Shown here piece by piece: positions 1 through 7,906 of a stretch of DNA of 14,485 nt. The first letter of the stretch is position 1, and each line of letters begins with the position of its first letter. The stretch is from Methanothermococcus okinawensis (GTDB lineage Archaea; AGJL01; Methanococci; Methanococcales; Methanococcaceae). Location: the NCBI GenBank assembly GCA_015661555.1, contig DQVW01000039.1:1-14485 (forward strand), given 5' to 3'. Position numbers and translations under genes: made by a program. A model generated the notes under the pieces. The model saw only the letters and a list, made by a program, of their open reading frames with translations. It was not told the origin of the DNA and did no database searches.

Positions 1-2033
1 CCGTACTTTTTAACTACGGTATCATGTACAAATCCACAGGTTTTCCCTGGAGGTGGGAAGGTAAACTTATGGGTGTACTTCTCCACGTCCAGGGTGTTTA
101 GTATAATGTTATTCTCCAGTTTCTGGGTCTTTAGGGCAGGTAGTGCAGCCCTCATCTGTCTATCTATCATCTCCATTGCCCTCTTATAGAGGATGTCTAT
201 CAACCTCTCATGTCTGTATATCTCTCTCTTGTTTGTGGCCAGGATCTCCTCCACTATTCCCCTTCCACTCATGAACCTTAGATAGAAGGCTTCGAAATCC
301 ATACATAGGGCTATCTTCTCAAGATCCTCTACGGTGTACTCCTTACCACTACCGTACCTCTTACTCCACTTAGTCAGATCCTTAAGGGCTATTTTTATAT
401 ACTCCTCCACCTCCCTACCCTTGGCGTGATCTCCAACTACCGCTATACCAGGAAGGTGGTTTATCTCCTCAGTTACATCCTTGTTTATCATCCTTGCAAC
501 CTCTGTTGCCAGCACCCCTGCTGTAAGGTTACTGTCCCCTCCAACGAGGTAGGGGTTTACATGGCCAGAGATGTACTCGTCTACCTCCACTCTACCGTCA
601 ACGACCTCTCCAGGGTAGTGGTGATCTATTACAAGTACATCTACTCCAAAGGCTACAGCCTGGGAGATGGCAGGGATGTCCTCGTCTGTACTACCGTTGT
701 CTGTAAGTACCACCAGGGGCATCTTCTGGCCAAATCTCAACTTATCCTCTAGGGAGTATACTAGGTCCTTGGTTACATCCTCCAACTCGTAGAATGGAGC
801 CTTTGAAGGACTCCTCTTAAAGTAGTGCCACTGGGCATCTACATCTATGGAGAACTTACTAAGTATTGGAAGTATGGCCCTCTCCAGGGCTAAACCTGCA
901 CAGTACCCATCTGCATCTGCATGGTGCCTTATAATTACAGGCTTTCCATCTAATATGGCCCTCCTAATCTTCTTTGCCACATGGGCCATCCTAGGTCTCA
1001 ACTTCTCCAAAACAGGAGATTCCACCAGGAAGTCTATATCTCCATAAGGTTCTGACTTCTCATCTAACTTCCTCTCTATCTCCCTCTTAACCTTCTCAGC
1101 CTCTTCACCCTCTAACTTCTTCAACTTCAACCTCTCGATCTGGAGTCTTCCCTCCCTTATAGATACAGTACCTATTACATCTATGATATCCCCAACCATT
1201 ACCTCGGGATGTGCCCTAAGACCTGCAATATCCAGGGCTGAAACCCAGGCGGTCTCAGTACCATCTGTAACTGTGAAGATAGTTGGTCCAGGTGTCTGGG
1301 TTATCTGAATAACCTCCCCCCTGATATGGACGATCTCATCTATCATCTCCACTAATCCCTTATCTATGATCTCTTTAATAGTTGTTAGAGGTATCTCCTT
1401 CTCAAGTTTCTCCACGGTGTAGTCAGTTAGTGGAATGTATCTAAAGTCTATCTCCCTCTTCTCAGGCCTTACATCTATAACCTGCACTATAACCTCGTCC
1501 CCAATTTTAAAGTCACTTAATTTCTTACCTACCATCTCCCTTGGCTTAAGAAGACCCCTTGTCTGCTCGTTGAGGGAGACAAATACCCCGTACTTTTCAG
1601 TCCTGGATACAACTCCCTTGTAAAATTTACCTGTCTCCACATCTCCAACGTTACATAGATTGTCTAACTCGTAGACAGTCTTTAGATTCTTCCTCCTCTC
1701 CTCCTCCTCTCTCCTACATATGTCACATAGGGTAACATCTTTATGATCTGGGTACTTTCCAATGTATCTACCACACTTGTCACACTTTACAACCTTTCCA
1801 GATCCTCCACAGTAGTCGCAGGTATCATAGACAGGTACCTTACCACTACCATCACAGTTTGGACAGGGCACCTCGGCAAGATCTAGGTCGTACTTAGATC
1901 TCTTTGAAATACCTTTAAAGTGGGACTTTGTATCAAACTCGCAGATGTATCCACTTCCTTCACACTCTGGACATGTTTTATACCTTACTATCTTCTTCCC
2001 AGTACCACTGCAAATTGGACACTTGTCTATCAT
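1..2033 (-). CDS. Archaeal RecJ-like DHH phosphoesterase with DnaJ-type zinc fingers and S1/OB domains (3' end outside window)
   Basis: The reading frame is open from the start codon at 2033 to the window edge, giving 677 codons without a stop; only the C-terminus is missing. Seen: CxxCxGxG-type zinc motifs (C5-C8, C21-C24, C57-C60, C72-C75) plus CDKC (84-87) and CDIC (103-106); an S1-like segment around 135-200 (GVVSRTEKYGVFVSL); an OB-fold-like segment around 235-300; then a DHH domain with HADADG (371-376), TDNGS (444-448), DHH (470-472) and GDH (534-536). This order matches the archaeal COG1107 family (RecJ-like, DnaJ-type zinc finger), thought to be a single-strand nuclease or phosphoesterase in nucleic-acid maintenance; the exact substrate is not known to me. 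Two starts are possible: ATG at 2039 and ATG at 2033. I chose 2033 because GTGAT lies four bases before it. The gene is probably monocistronic, with its own TATA region upstream. Confidence 0.9.
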   Translation of the reverse strand, partial: MIDKCPICSGTGKKIVRYKTCPECEGSGYICEFDTKSHFKGISKRSKYDLDLAEVPCPNCDGSGKVPVYDTCDYCGGSGKVVKCDKCGRYIGKYPDHKDVTLCDICRREEEERRKNLKTVYELDNLCNVGDVETGKFYKGVVSRTEKYGVFVSLNEQTRGLLKPREMVGKKLSDFKIGDEVIVQVIDVRPEKREIDFRYIPLTDYTVEKLEKEIPLTTIKEIIDKGLVEMIDEIVHIRGEVIQITQTPGPTIFTVTDGTETAWVSALDIAGLRAHPEVMVGDIIDVIGTVSIREGRLQIERLKLKKLEGEEAEKVKREIERKLDEKSEPYGDIDFLVESPVLEKLRPRMAHVAKKIRRAILDGKPVIIRHHADADGYCAGLALERAILPILSKFSIDVDAQWHYFKRSPSKAPFYELEDVTKDLVYSLEDKLRFGQKMPLVVLTDNGSTDEDIPAISQAVAFGVDVLVIDHHYPGEVVDGRVEVDEYISGHVNPYLVGGDSNLTAGVLATEVARMINKDVTEEINHLPGIAVVGDHAKGREVEEYIKIALKDLTKWSKRYGSGKEYTVEDLEKIALCMDFEAFYLRFMSGRGIVEEILATNKREIYRHERLIDILYKRAMEMIDRQMRAALPALKTQKLENNIILNTLDVEKYTHKFTFPPPGKTCGFVHDTVVKKY

Positions 2034-2057
2034 ACCCATCACTCTTTAATCTTTGTG

Positions 2058-2090
2058 AAAATTTATTATAAAAGTAGAATTTATAAAAAT
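2058..2090 (-). promoter_or_regulatory. Probable promoter of the RecJ-like gene
   Basis: On the minus strand two TATA-like stretches lie upstream of the 2033 start: TTTTTATAAAT (about 2080-2090) and TTTTATAATAAAT (about 2062-2074). The first, about 45-50 bases before the start, fits an archaeal TATA box followed by a leader of roughly 25 bases. The position is inferred from spacing only. Confidence 0.45.
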
Positions 2091-2094
2091 TGTG

Positions 2095-2124
2095 AAAAAA
2101 AGAGGGGTAAAAAATAGCAAAAAA
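2095..2124 (-). terminator. Oligo-T terminator of the TIM-barrel gene
   Basis: Directly after the TAA stop (2129-2131) the minus strand carries three T runs of 6, 6 and 7 bases (2119-2124, 2109-2114, 2095-2101) without an obvious hairpin. Archaeal transcription ends on such T runs, and they also separate this gene from the RecJ-like gene downstream on the same strand. Confidence 0.6.
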
Positions 2125-2128
2125 GTTA

Positions 2129-3061
2129 TTATTGGTCGCTGTCCTCCTCTTCTCCTCTGCCAGTAGTGGCATAGAACCTTCCATACTCCATCTGGTTCCT
2201 CTTACTCATTAACTTATCTATGGACAACTTCATAACTGTAGCGTAGATGTCTATCAGGTCTCTGTACTTAACCTCAGGTAGTCCCGTGTAGAGGAAGAGT
2301 ATCTTTTTAACGTCCTTTGCCATACTGTTATTTACGAAGTATGTTGAGAGGGCCTCTGCTAGAGGTTCGAAAGGTGGATACCCCATTCCCAAGGGCATCC
2401 TCTTCTTGTAGAACCTGTCCCCATACTTAATACCTACTACCTGGGAGAACCTAATATGTACCATGTCCTCTGATATCTTGTCCATCCTCTCCAGGATATT
2501 TAACCACCACTGTGTATCTGCCTTCTCAGATGCCTCTAGGAAGTCACCAGTTTCATAGACCTTTAACTCTGTGAGGAATATGTTCTCCAACTGTAGGGAG
2601 GGTATTATCTTTATCCCCTCCTCCCTTGCAGCCTTTACAAGTTCCTCGAGCTCATCTAGGGTACCAAACCCCTCCTCGTTGGTGGCAGGTTCTGGGGAGT
2701 ATATCATCTCACTGTTTACCTCGTTGAACTTCTTCAAGATCTCCAACTGTACATTAAGGTCTCCTGCCCCTATCCTCCTACCAAGATGGTAGTTGTATAT
2801 CTTTGCTCCAGCTATTGTGGCCCTCTCTATTGCTGTAAGGTGGGCCTTTAACCCCCTCTCAGATGTTACGTTGTAGTAGGGTCCATGGGCTATTATCATT
2901 GTAAAGTACTTCTCCCCTATCTGTCTGTAGTTCTCGTAGTAGTCTGGTGACATCCTCCTGGCTAGGACGGCAGGTGGTATCTCTGTAATTCTTGTACCTA
3001 GGAGTGCAGCCTGTCTTAATGTAGAGAGGGCGTTGTAGGTACCCCACTCAAAGAGTATCAT
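2129..3061 (-). CDS. Endonuclease IV / xylose-isomerase-like TIM-barrel protein, function unknown
   Basis: The protein has 310 residues and begins [12 protein letters not shown]. The alternation of short strands and helices, with phrases such as [23 protein letters not shown] (about 54-64), [11 protein letters not shown] (about 84-94), SEMIYSPEP and [11 protein letters not shown], is that of the AP-endonuclease-2 / xylose-isomerase-like TIM-barrel superfamily. The histidines and acidic residues at barrel strand ends (H59, H92, E123, E157) are candidates for metal ligands, as in endonuclease IV, but I cannot prove nuclease activity. The start is well supported: AGGTGAT lies five bases upstream of the ATG (3067-3073). 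The last ten residues are very acidic ([10 protein letters not shown]). It is transcribed divergently from bioW. I recall similar uncharacterised proteins in Methanocaldococcus. A DNA-repair role is only a guess from the superfamily. Confidence 0.75.
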   Translation of the reverse strand: MILFEWGTYNALSTLRQAALLGTRITEIPPAVLARRMSPDYYENYRQIGEKYFTMIIAHGPYYNVTSERGLKAHLTAIERATIAGAKIYNYHLGRRIGAGDLNVQLEILKKFNEVNSEMIYSPEPATNEEGFGTLDELEELVKAAREEGIKIIPSLQLENIFLTELKVYETGDFLEASEKADTQWWLNILERMDKISEDMVHIRFSQVVGIKYGDRFYKKRMPLGMGYPPFEPLAEALSTYFVNNSMAKDVKKILFLYTGLPEVKYRDLIDIYATVMKLSIDKLMSKRNQMEYGRFYATTGRGEEEDSDQ

Positions 3062-3137
3062 GAAGTATCACCTATTAGTTTTTATAGTCATGTTTGTTAT
3101 TGTTACTAATCATTTATATACTTTTAAGGGGGTGGAT
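3062..3137. promoter_or_regulatory. Divergent promoter region between the TIM-barrel gene and bioW
   Basis: This 76-base gap carries signals for both genes. On the minus strand TATATAAA (3113-3120) sits about 26 bases before a likely start site near 3090, followed by AGGTGAT (3067-3073) and the ATG at 3061. On the plus strand TTTTTATAG (3079-3087) is at the right distance for a start site near 3110, with AAGGGGG (3126-3132) ahead of the bioW ATG at 3138. The two promoters therefore interlock, each TATA box lying within or next to the other gene's leader. Confidence 0.55.
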
Positions 3138-3851
3138 ATGTACAGTATTAAGATGAGGGCCTCGAGGAATGGTAAACATATCTCTGGGGCAGAGACCATT
3201 GTGGAGAGGGAGAAGGTGGAGGAGTACGTTCTCAGGTTTATAAGGAGGGCCTTCTCCCATGAACTTGGAACCCCAGACTTTATAAGTATAAAGATTGAGG
3301 AGATCCAGGAGGATATAGAGTATGTTCCTCACCTCCCTATTACAACCCTTGAATGTAGAAGTAAGGAGGAGGCTAGGGAAGTTGCCAGGGATATCCTGAA
3401 GAGGGAGGGAATAAAAGAGGAGGTTATTGAGGAGGCCTTTAAGATAGTGGAGAGGGGGGGCATGAGAGGGGCGAGTATAATGAATCTCCAGGGGGAGAGG
3501 CTTGAACCTGATAAGGAGAGGGGTGTAAGGGTGAAGTGTATATCTACCTCTGAGGAGTTGAGGGAGAAGATACTGAGAGAGAAGCTGGGAACAGAGAGAA
3601 CTGTAGATGCCATAGGGATAGCTACCAAGGCTATAGATCTAGGGGTTATTGCAGAGTTGTGTATCTCAGATAATCCCTCCTATACCACAGGTTATGTGGC
3701 TACAAAGAGGGGGTATTTCAGGATCACAAACTTGAAGGAGAGGGGAGAGCCAGGTGGCAGGGTGTTCTTCGTGGATATTTCCAGGGAGGAGAAGGAGAGG
3801 TTGGAGAGGTTGATAAGGGATCTGGAGAATAAGCCCTATATTATAAAGTAG
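3138..3851 (+). CDS. bioW: 6-carboxyhexanoate--CoA ligase (pimeloyl-CoA synthetase) BioW
   Basis: BioW activates pimelate with ATP and CoA to pimeloyl-CoA, the first committed step of the BioW route to biotin, in the cytoplasm. The match to Bacillus subtilis BioW as I remember it is close along the whole chain: [17 protein letters not shown] at the N-terminus, [22 protein letters not shown]-like [41 protein letters not shown] and [10 protein letters not shown]. From the ATG at 3138 it has 237 residues, slightly shorter than the roughly 260 of Bacillus. The frame stays open upstream to an ATG at 3060, but that adds 26 hydrophobic residues absent from the family and would run through the promoter. 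The purine-rich AAGGGGG supports 3138. The last 16 bases overlap the convergent cbiB. No other biotin gene is adjacent; bioB lies about 9 kb away. Confidence 0.93.
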   Translation: MYSIKMRASRNGKHISGAETIVEREKVEEYVLRFIRRAFSHELGTPDFISIKIEEIQEDIEYVPHLPITTLECRSKEEAREVARDILKREGIKEEVIEEAFKIVERGGMRGASIMNLQGERLEPDKERGVRVKCISTSEELREKILREKLGTERTVDAIGIATKAIDLGVIAELCISDNPSYTTGYVATKRGYFRITNLKERGEPGGRVFFVDISREEKERLERLIRDLENKPYIIK

Positions 3852-4759
3852 AGGAGGGTGTAAAGTAGAAGGAAGGTCATTACCACTACATCTACAGCCC
3901 TCAGGGAATTATAGGCTTTTTTAAGATCTATTTTTCCCCTTCCCAGTTTGTAGTAACCTATCTTCTCCAGGGTCATGTTTAAACTGTGGGCTACCGTTGC
4001 CATGGTATAACCTGAATTGGGAGAGGGTGTTTTAGAACCCTCCTTCAGGAAACCGTAAAGTGCCCTCTTAACATCTCCTCCGTACAGTGGTGAGGTTAAT
4101 ACAAGGAGTAGCCCTGCAATACGTGAAGGTACAATATTAAGTAGATCGTCTAGGTAGGCAGCTAATTTACCGTAGTACTCGTATTTCTTATTCCTGTATC
4201 CTATCATGGCATCTAGGGTATTTACAGCCCTGTAGAGGAAGGCCCCTGGAAGTCCAAAGAGTGCCCCGTAGAAAAGAGGGGCGATAATACTGTCAGTTAT
4301 ATTTTCAGAGAGGCTCTCCACAGATGCAGATAGGATATGCTCTATATCTAACTTCGAGGTATCCCTACTTACAATACACTGGAGATATCTCCGTGCCCCC
4401 TCTATATCCCCCTCCCTTATACAGTCCATAGGTCTCCTTGAGAAATCCAGAAGGGACTTATACCCAATGGTAGTTGAGAGGGCAAGGGAGTAAAGGGGAT
4501 ACTGGAGGATCTCAGGCAATCTACATATAAGTATCTCAAGGCCATAGGAGGCCAAAAACACCACTGTCAGTGTAATTATGGTGGTAAGGGATCCAAAAAG
4601 AAGATCTCTAATTTTATCCTGGGAGTATGTGGACCTAAATATATTCTCCAGGGTGGATATCAATTTTCCTATCCAGACTACAGGATGCACCCTCTCAGGG
4701 GGTTCTCCAAGGATCCTGTCAAGTATCACAGATCCCCAGAGTATTAGAGGGTTAAGCAT
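3836..4759 (-). CDS. cbiB: Adenosylcobinamide-phosphate synthase CbiB (CobD-type)
   Basis: CbiB/CobD attaches the aminopropanol (phosphate) arm to adenosylcobyric acid in cobamide synthesis and is a membrane protein. Seen: 307 residues, the usual length; the N-terminal family signature [20 protein letters not shown] (13-32); several hydrophobic segments (about 53-75, 86-98, 160-180, 210-230 and the C-terminal 290-307); [18 protein letters not shown] (about 181-198), [15 protein letters not shown] (about 204-218), and [16 protein letters not shown] (about 247-262). The start codon lies two bases after the stop of the 478-residue gene, with TAGGTT just upstream, so the two are almost certainly co-transcribed. 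The 3' end overlaps bioW by 16 bases tail to tail. Methanogens need corrinoids for the methyl-transferase steps of methanogenesis. Confidence 0.93.
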   Translation of the reverse strand: MLNPLILWGSVILDRILGEPPERVHPVVWIGKLISTLENIFRSTYSQDKIRDLLFGSLTTIITLTVVFLASYGLEILICRLPEILQYPLYSLALSTTIGYKSLLDFSRRPMDCIREGDIEGARRYLQCIVSRDTSKLDIEHILSASVESLSENITDSIIAPLFYGALFGLPGAFLYRAVNTLDAMIGYRNKKYEYYGKLAAYLDDLLNIVPSRIAGLLLVLTSPLYGGDVKRALYGFLKEGSKTPSPNSGYTMATVAHSLNMTLEKIGYYKLGRGKIDLKKAYNSLRAVDVVVMTFLLLYTLLYFII

Positions 4760-4761
4760 AG

Positions 4762-6198
4762 TTATAACCTACTGAGGGCGTCTAGGAACTTCTTAGTTCT
4801 CTCCCTCTTTATAGAGTTGTATTTCTCCAACTTCCCTATATCTATACCCTTTTTACTTAGAAGGGATCTCACCCTATCTATAGGTGCCATATCCCTGAGA
4901 ATCTTCTCGATCTCTTTCCTATTAAACCCGAACCTCTCCACCTCCTCCCATCCATGGACAAGGTATAGGGCCACCCCTCCAAGGTTCTTAAGGGGAATAC
5001 TGTACTTTGGGAGTTCCCTCTCAAGGAGGAATTTAACATCTAAAACCTCTACGGCATCTATTCCATCTACCCTCATCCATTTGAGATTTAGAGGAGAGGG
5101 TGTGGTAAGGATGGAGGGAAACATGCTGGATCTGTCCCTCTCATCTGGGGTCTTGTAGAGGTAGTACTTGAATATGTCCTGGGAAAGATACCTTACTGCT
5201 ATACTGTAGGGGAGATTTTCCGAGATCTCCCTCTCCACCTTCAGAGCACAGTCTAACTCCTCCACAGGCTTTCCCCCCTTGTAAAGTCCCAACTTCTCCA
5301 ACTCCTCTCTCATCCTTATCCTCTTTACCTTTAACTCCTCTAATGCTCTAACATCTATCATCCCCTCCTCTACCTCTTCCCTTAAATCCAGTACTGTATT
5401 CCTATACCTCTCTATTAATTCCCTCTGGCGTTCAGAGAGTTTCTCCTCGTACTCCTCCTTTAGTCTCTCCTCTATCTCATCCCGGTAGGCCAGTAGGTAG
5501 GTCAGTGCCAAGGTCCTTCTAACATAACCGTCAGATATCAACTTTCTCTTGGTATAGTTCCTCTTTATGGAGGTTATAAGTACATCTCCGTAGTTTCTCT
5601 TAAGATACTCCTCGTAATCCTCCTCCTCTATCTTTAACCTTTTCAACTTCCTCTTTCCATCCTCTATTACAATAAAGGTGACGGTGACAGAGCTAAGTGT
5701 TCCCCTCCCCTGGGACTCCAGTATACTGAGAAGTCTCTTGTAGGTTCTAATAAAGATAGTTGGCATATTGAAGAGAATATCCTTATTGGAACCGTCGTAG
5801 GGCAAAAAGTGTACTATCCTCCTATTCCCCTCCCTCTCCTTCAGATGTCCCAGGGCTATCCTGTGGGATACTATGGCGTACCTTACCCTCTCCAGTAACC
5901 CCTTCTTCTCATCTACCATCCTTCTCAGGTAGGAGACGTAAGACTTTATCTCGTAGAGGTCCTCCTCGTCACATCCCTTTAACTTTCCCACACCTATCAA
6001 GGGGGTGTCAAAGCCCTGTAACTCCATCTTCTCCTTAAACTCCTCTAAAATCTTTAAATTCCTACTTAAAATCTCTATGAGGTTGTTGTAGAAATCACTA
6101 TCTAGATCCTCTGAAAATTTTGAAGATATCTCCTCCCTAAATTTTGACAACTCCTCTAAAAACTCATTACAACTCCTGATTAAAACACTACTATCCAT
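4762..6198 (-). CDS. Conserved-looking archaeal protein of unknown function, highly charged, cbiB-linked
   Basis: I do not recognise this 478-residue protein with certainty; it may belong to a methanogen-restricted uncharacterised family such as DUF530, but that is a weak recollection. It has no signal peptide and no membrane segment. Residues 1-65 and about 230-310 are rich in Glu, Lys, Arg and Leu with heptad-like spacing, suggesting coiled coils or long helical hairpins. A mixed region (about 120-220) includes IVHFLPYDGSNKDILFNMPTI and a lysine/arginine-rich strand-like part. The C-terminal third (about 340-478) looks globular, with PSPLNLKWMRVDGIDAVEVLDVKFLLERELP and a small helical tail of the helix-hairpin-helix kind (LLSKKGIDIGKLEKYN). 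The start at 6198 has GTGA five bases upstream. The gene runs straight into cbiB with a two-base gap, yet nothing in the sequence points to a cobalamin enzyme. Confidence 0.8.
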   Translation of the reverse strand: MDSSVLIRSCNEFLEELSKFREEISSKFSEDLDSDFYNNLIEILSRNLKILEEFKEKMELQGFDTPLIGVGKLKGCDEEDLYEIKSYVSYLRRMVDEKKGLLERVRYAIVSHRIALGHLKEREGNRRIVHFLPYDGSNKDILFNMPTIFIRTYKRLLSILESQGRGTLSSVTVTFIVIEDGKRKLKRLKIEEEDYEEYLKRNYGDVLITSIKRNYTKRKLISDGYVRRTLALTYLLAYRDEIEERLKEEYEEKLSERQRELIERYRNTVLDLREEVEEGMIDVRALEELKVKRIRMREELEKLGLYKGGKPVEELDCALKVEREISENLPYSIAVRYLSQDIFKYYLYKTPDERDRSSMFPSILTTPSPLNLKWMRVDGIDAVEVLDVKFLLERELPKYSIPLKNLGGVALYLVHGWEEVERFGFNRKEIEKILRDMAPIDRVRSLLSKKGIDIGKLEKYNSIKRERTKKFLDALSRL

Positions 6199-6257
6199 AA
6201 TTTCACAACCCTTAGGTGCCAGTTAAAAAAATTTAATAACTAGCACATAAAAAGAGT
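6199..6257 (-). promoter_or_regulatory. Gap with terminator of nop10 and promoter of the 478-residue gene
   Basis: After the nop10 stop the minus strand reads through CTTTTTATGTG (about 6246-6256) and TTATTAAATTTTTTTAAC (about 6222-6239). The run of seven T (6225-6231) can end the aIF2-alpha/nop10 transcript. One of the A/T boxes could be the TATA box for the cbiB-linked gene starting at 6198; the spacing slightly favours the box near 6246-6254. Confidence 0.4.
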
Positions 6258-6434
6258 TTATTGGGAGGACTTTTCCTTCTTTTTTAAACTCCTCTTTAAC
6301 ATCCTCCTGTACTTTCCGTACCTGTCCTCCAGGGAGAACCTAGGTGGTTTAACAGTTACAGTCTTCTCCCCACAGACACTACAGACATCCTTCAAGGTGT
6401 ACCTCTTACACCTTGGACACTTTCTTATCCTCAT
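6258..6434 (-). CDS. nop10: Ribosome biogenesis protein Nop10 (H/ACA RNP component)
   Basis: This 58-residue gene is short and easily missed. Nop10 is a core protein of the H/ACA guide RNP that, with Cbf5, L7Ae and Gar1, pseudouridylates rRNA. Seen: an N-terminal zinc ribbon with C6-x2-C9 and C18-x2-C21 (KCPRCKRYTL..CSVCGEKT), followed by the family signature PPRFSLEDRYGKYRRMLKR (30-48) and a basic tail. Both halves match archaeal Nop10, which is usually about 60 residues. It starts 18 bases after the aIF2-alpha stop codon with GGTTAGG upstream and so belongs to the same operon, an arrangement common in archaea. Confidence 0.96.
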   Translation of the reverse strand: MRIRKCPRCKRYTLKDVCSVCGEKTVTVKPPRFSLEDRYGKYRRMLKRSLKKKEKSSQ

Positions 6435-6452
6435 GTTTTCCTAACCTTTATT

Positions 6453-7244
6453 TTAGTGGTACTCCCTTACGAAACTACCCTTTCCTCCCTTGTACTTCTT
6501 GATGGAGTTGATGGCAGCATCTGCAACTTTTCTCAGTACCTCCTCTCCACTCTTGTAATCTGGCGCCTCAACCTCTATCCTGTACTTTGGAGCTCCAATG
6601 TATCTTATATCCACCAGGACATCCTCGTAGGGGTTGGCCTCTAGGGCCTTCTTCAGCACCTCCTTTATAACATGGATACCTCTAGATTCCGTTGTAGTGA
6701 TGGTCAGTATACCGTCTACCTTTACAGTGGGTAACTCTATGTTCTCAACTGCCACCTGGTAGAGTACATCCTTCCACTCCTCAGGGATATCTAGATCCTC
6801 CAGGATCTCCTTACCCTCTATGGCGATACACTCCAGGGCATGGTAGAGTTCTCCAAATTCCTCCTCTAGCTTATAACCAACCTCCTCCCAGGCCTCCTCA
6901 AGGGACTTTCCAAGTTTCTCCCCTGCAAACTGTAACAACTTCTCCGCCCTTTGGAATCTCTTCCACTCCTGGATTTTAGCCTTTTTCTGCTGTTCAGTAA
7001 CCCTCTTCAGGGAGAGGTCTATATGCCCCTTCTCCCTGTCCACCCTCATTACCTTTGCAACTACTCTCTGTCCCCTTTTAACGTGATCCCTTATATTCTT
7101 TACCCATCCAGAGGATACCTCGGAGATATGTATCATTCCCTCTCTATCTGGATACTCTAAGAGTTGTACAAATGCCCCATAAGGTTTAACATCTACAACT
7201 GTACCTATAACCAACTCTCCCTCCTCTGGAAAATCCTTTCTCAT
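6453..7244 (-). CDS. eif2a: Translation initiation factor aIF2 subunit alpha
   Basis: aIF2-alpha is part of the heterotrimeric factor that brings initiator Met-tRNA to the small ribosomal subunit. Seen: an N-terminal S1 (OB) domain (about 9-88) with ELVIGTVVDVKPYGAFVQL, GMIHISEVSSGWVKNI and GHIDLSLKRV; a helical middle domain (about 90-170) containing EAWEEVGYKLEEEFGELYHAL; and a C-terminal alpha-beta domain (about 175-255) with TVKVDGILTITTTESRGI and KYRIEVEAPDYKSGEE. The frame is open up to 7289, but the ATG at 7244 is the likely start: AGGTGAG (7248-7254) lies just upstream, the protein then begins MRKDFPEEGE as in the family, and its 263 residues match the usual length near 266. The 15 extra residues would run through the leader. 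It is the first gene of the operon with nop10. Confidence 0.96.
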   Translation of the reverse strand: MRKDFPEEGELVIGTVVDVKPYGAFVQLLEYPDREGMIHISEVSSGWVKNIRDHVKRGQRVVAKVMRVDREKGHIDLSLKRVTEQQKKAKIQEWKRFQRAEKLLQFAGEKLGKSLEEAWEEVGYKLEEEFGELYHALECIAIEGKEILEDLDIPEEWKDVLYQVAVENIELPTVKVDGILTITTTESRGIHVIKEVLKKALEANPYEDVLVDIRYIGAPKYRIEVEAPDYKSGEEVLRKVADAAINSIKKYKGGKGSFVREYH

Positions 7245-7314
7245 ACTCTCACCTGAATCATTATTTAAATAATTGTAATACAACAACAAAAATATATAAA
7301 TCTATGGTGAAAAG
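7245..7314. promoter_or_regulatory. Divergent promoter region between aIF2-alpha and fumB
   Basis: On the minus strand TTTATATATT (7291-7300) is a good TATA box about 26 bases before a likely start site near 7270, followed by AGGTGAG for aIF2-alpha. On the plus strand the same box is too close to the fumB start at 7315 to serve it. TTATTTAAAT (7261-7270) fits better and predicts a start site near 7292, with GGTGA (7306-7310) ahead of the GTG start. Confidence 0.55.
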
Positions 7315-7902
7315 GTGGAGCTAAAAACCCCTATATCAAAGGATACAGTGTATAAATTGAAGGTTGGAGATGTGGTCTACCTTAGTGGGAGGATCTATAC
7401 TGGAAGAGATGAGGCCCATCTTACCGTTGTAAAAGAGTGTGAGAGGGAGGATGTTAAAGAGGTTGTAAACAAGTTAAGGAATGGTGTAATTTACCATGCA
7501 GGACCAATAATGAAGAAGGTAGGGGATAGATGGAGATGTATATCTATAGGGCCTACAACCTCTGCCAGGATGAACGATGTGGAAGAGGACTTTATAAGAG
7601 TTACTGGCATCTCTGCCATAGTTGGAAAGGGGGGGATGAAGAAGGATCTACTAGAGGTCTTCAGGAGATACGGGGTTGTCTATCTAGCTGCCCCGGGAGG
7701 ATGTGCGGCACTACTTGCAGATGCTGTGGTGGAGGTGAAGGGGGTATATCTACCTGAGTTAGGTATGCCAGAGGCTGTATGGGAACTTGAGGTAAAAAAC
7801 TTTGGCCCCTTGATAGTTGCCATGGACACTCATGGAAGGAGTATCTACGAGGAGGTAAACAGGAAGGTTATGGAGAAATTTAAAGAGTTGATTCAACGGT
7901 GA
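7315..7902 (+). CDS. fumB: Fumarate hydratase, beta subunit (class I, two-subunit type)
   Basis: The 195-residue protein matches the C-terminal (beta) domain of class I iron-sulfur fumarases/tartrate dehydratases, which in methanogens is a separate subunit. It interconverts malate and fumarate together with an alpha subunit that carries the [4Fe-4S] cluster and is not in this window. Seen: GDVVYLSGRIYTGRDEAH (about 18-35), YHAGPIMKK (60-68), the family signature GPTTSARMN (79-87), GKGGMKKDLLEVF and YLAAPGGCAALLA. The start is a GTG with GGTGA five bases upstream (7306-7310). The gene leads a five-gene plus-strand run; its TGA stop lies inside the ribosome binding site of the next gene. Oxaloacetate, malate, fumarate and succinate form the reductive TCA arm in these organisms, which links this gene to tfrB nearby. 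Confidence 0.93.
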   Translation: MELKTPISKDTVYKLKVGDVVYLSGRIYTGRDEAHLTVVKECEREDVKEVVNKLRNGVIYHAGPIMKKVGDRWRCISIGPTTSARMNDVEEDFIRVTGISAIVGKGGMKKDLLEVFRRYGVVYLAAPGGCAALLADAVVEVKGVYLPELGMPEAVWELEVKNFGPLIVAMDTHGRSIYEEVNRKVMEKFKELIQR

Positions 7903-7906
7903 GAGA

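Noticed and set aside
426..1623. Several plus-strand open frames of 62-108 codons opposite the RecJ-like gene
   Set aside because: They are antisense shadows of a long, clearly conserved coding frame, and none has a ribosome binding site or recognisable domain.
1978..2184. Minus-strand frame of 68 codons across the gap before the RecJ-like gene
   Set aside because: It runs through the end of the TIM-barrel gene, the T-run terminator and the promoter, and its codons are low-complexity A/T. It is chance.
3329..3628. 99-codon minus-strand frame opposite bioW
   Set aside because: Ser/Leu-rich antisense frame over a well-conserved BioW; typical shadow of purine-rich coding DNA.
7304..7324. ATG at 7304 as a start for fumB or an upstream leader peptide
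   Set aside because: It is out of frame with fumB and meets a stop after six codons; its GGTGA is better read as the fumB ribosome binding site.
7900..7902. fumB TGA stop as a selenocysteine codon, considered because tRNA-Sec is present
   Set aside because: Reading through adds only about 19 codons that overlap the PUA gene, and the family ends here normally.
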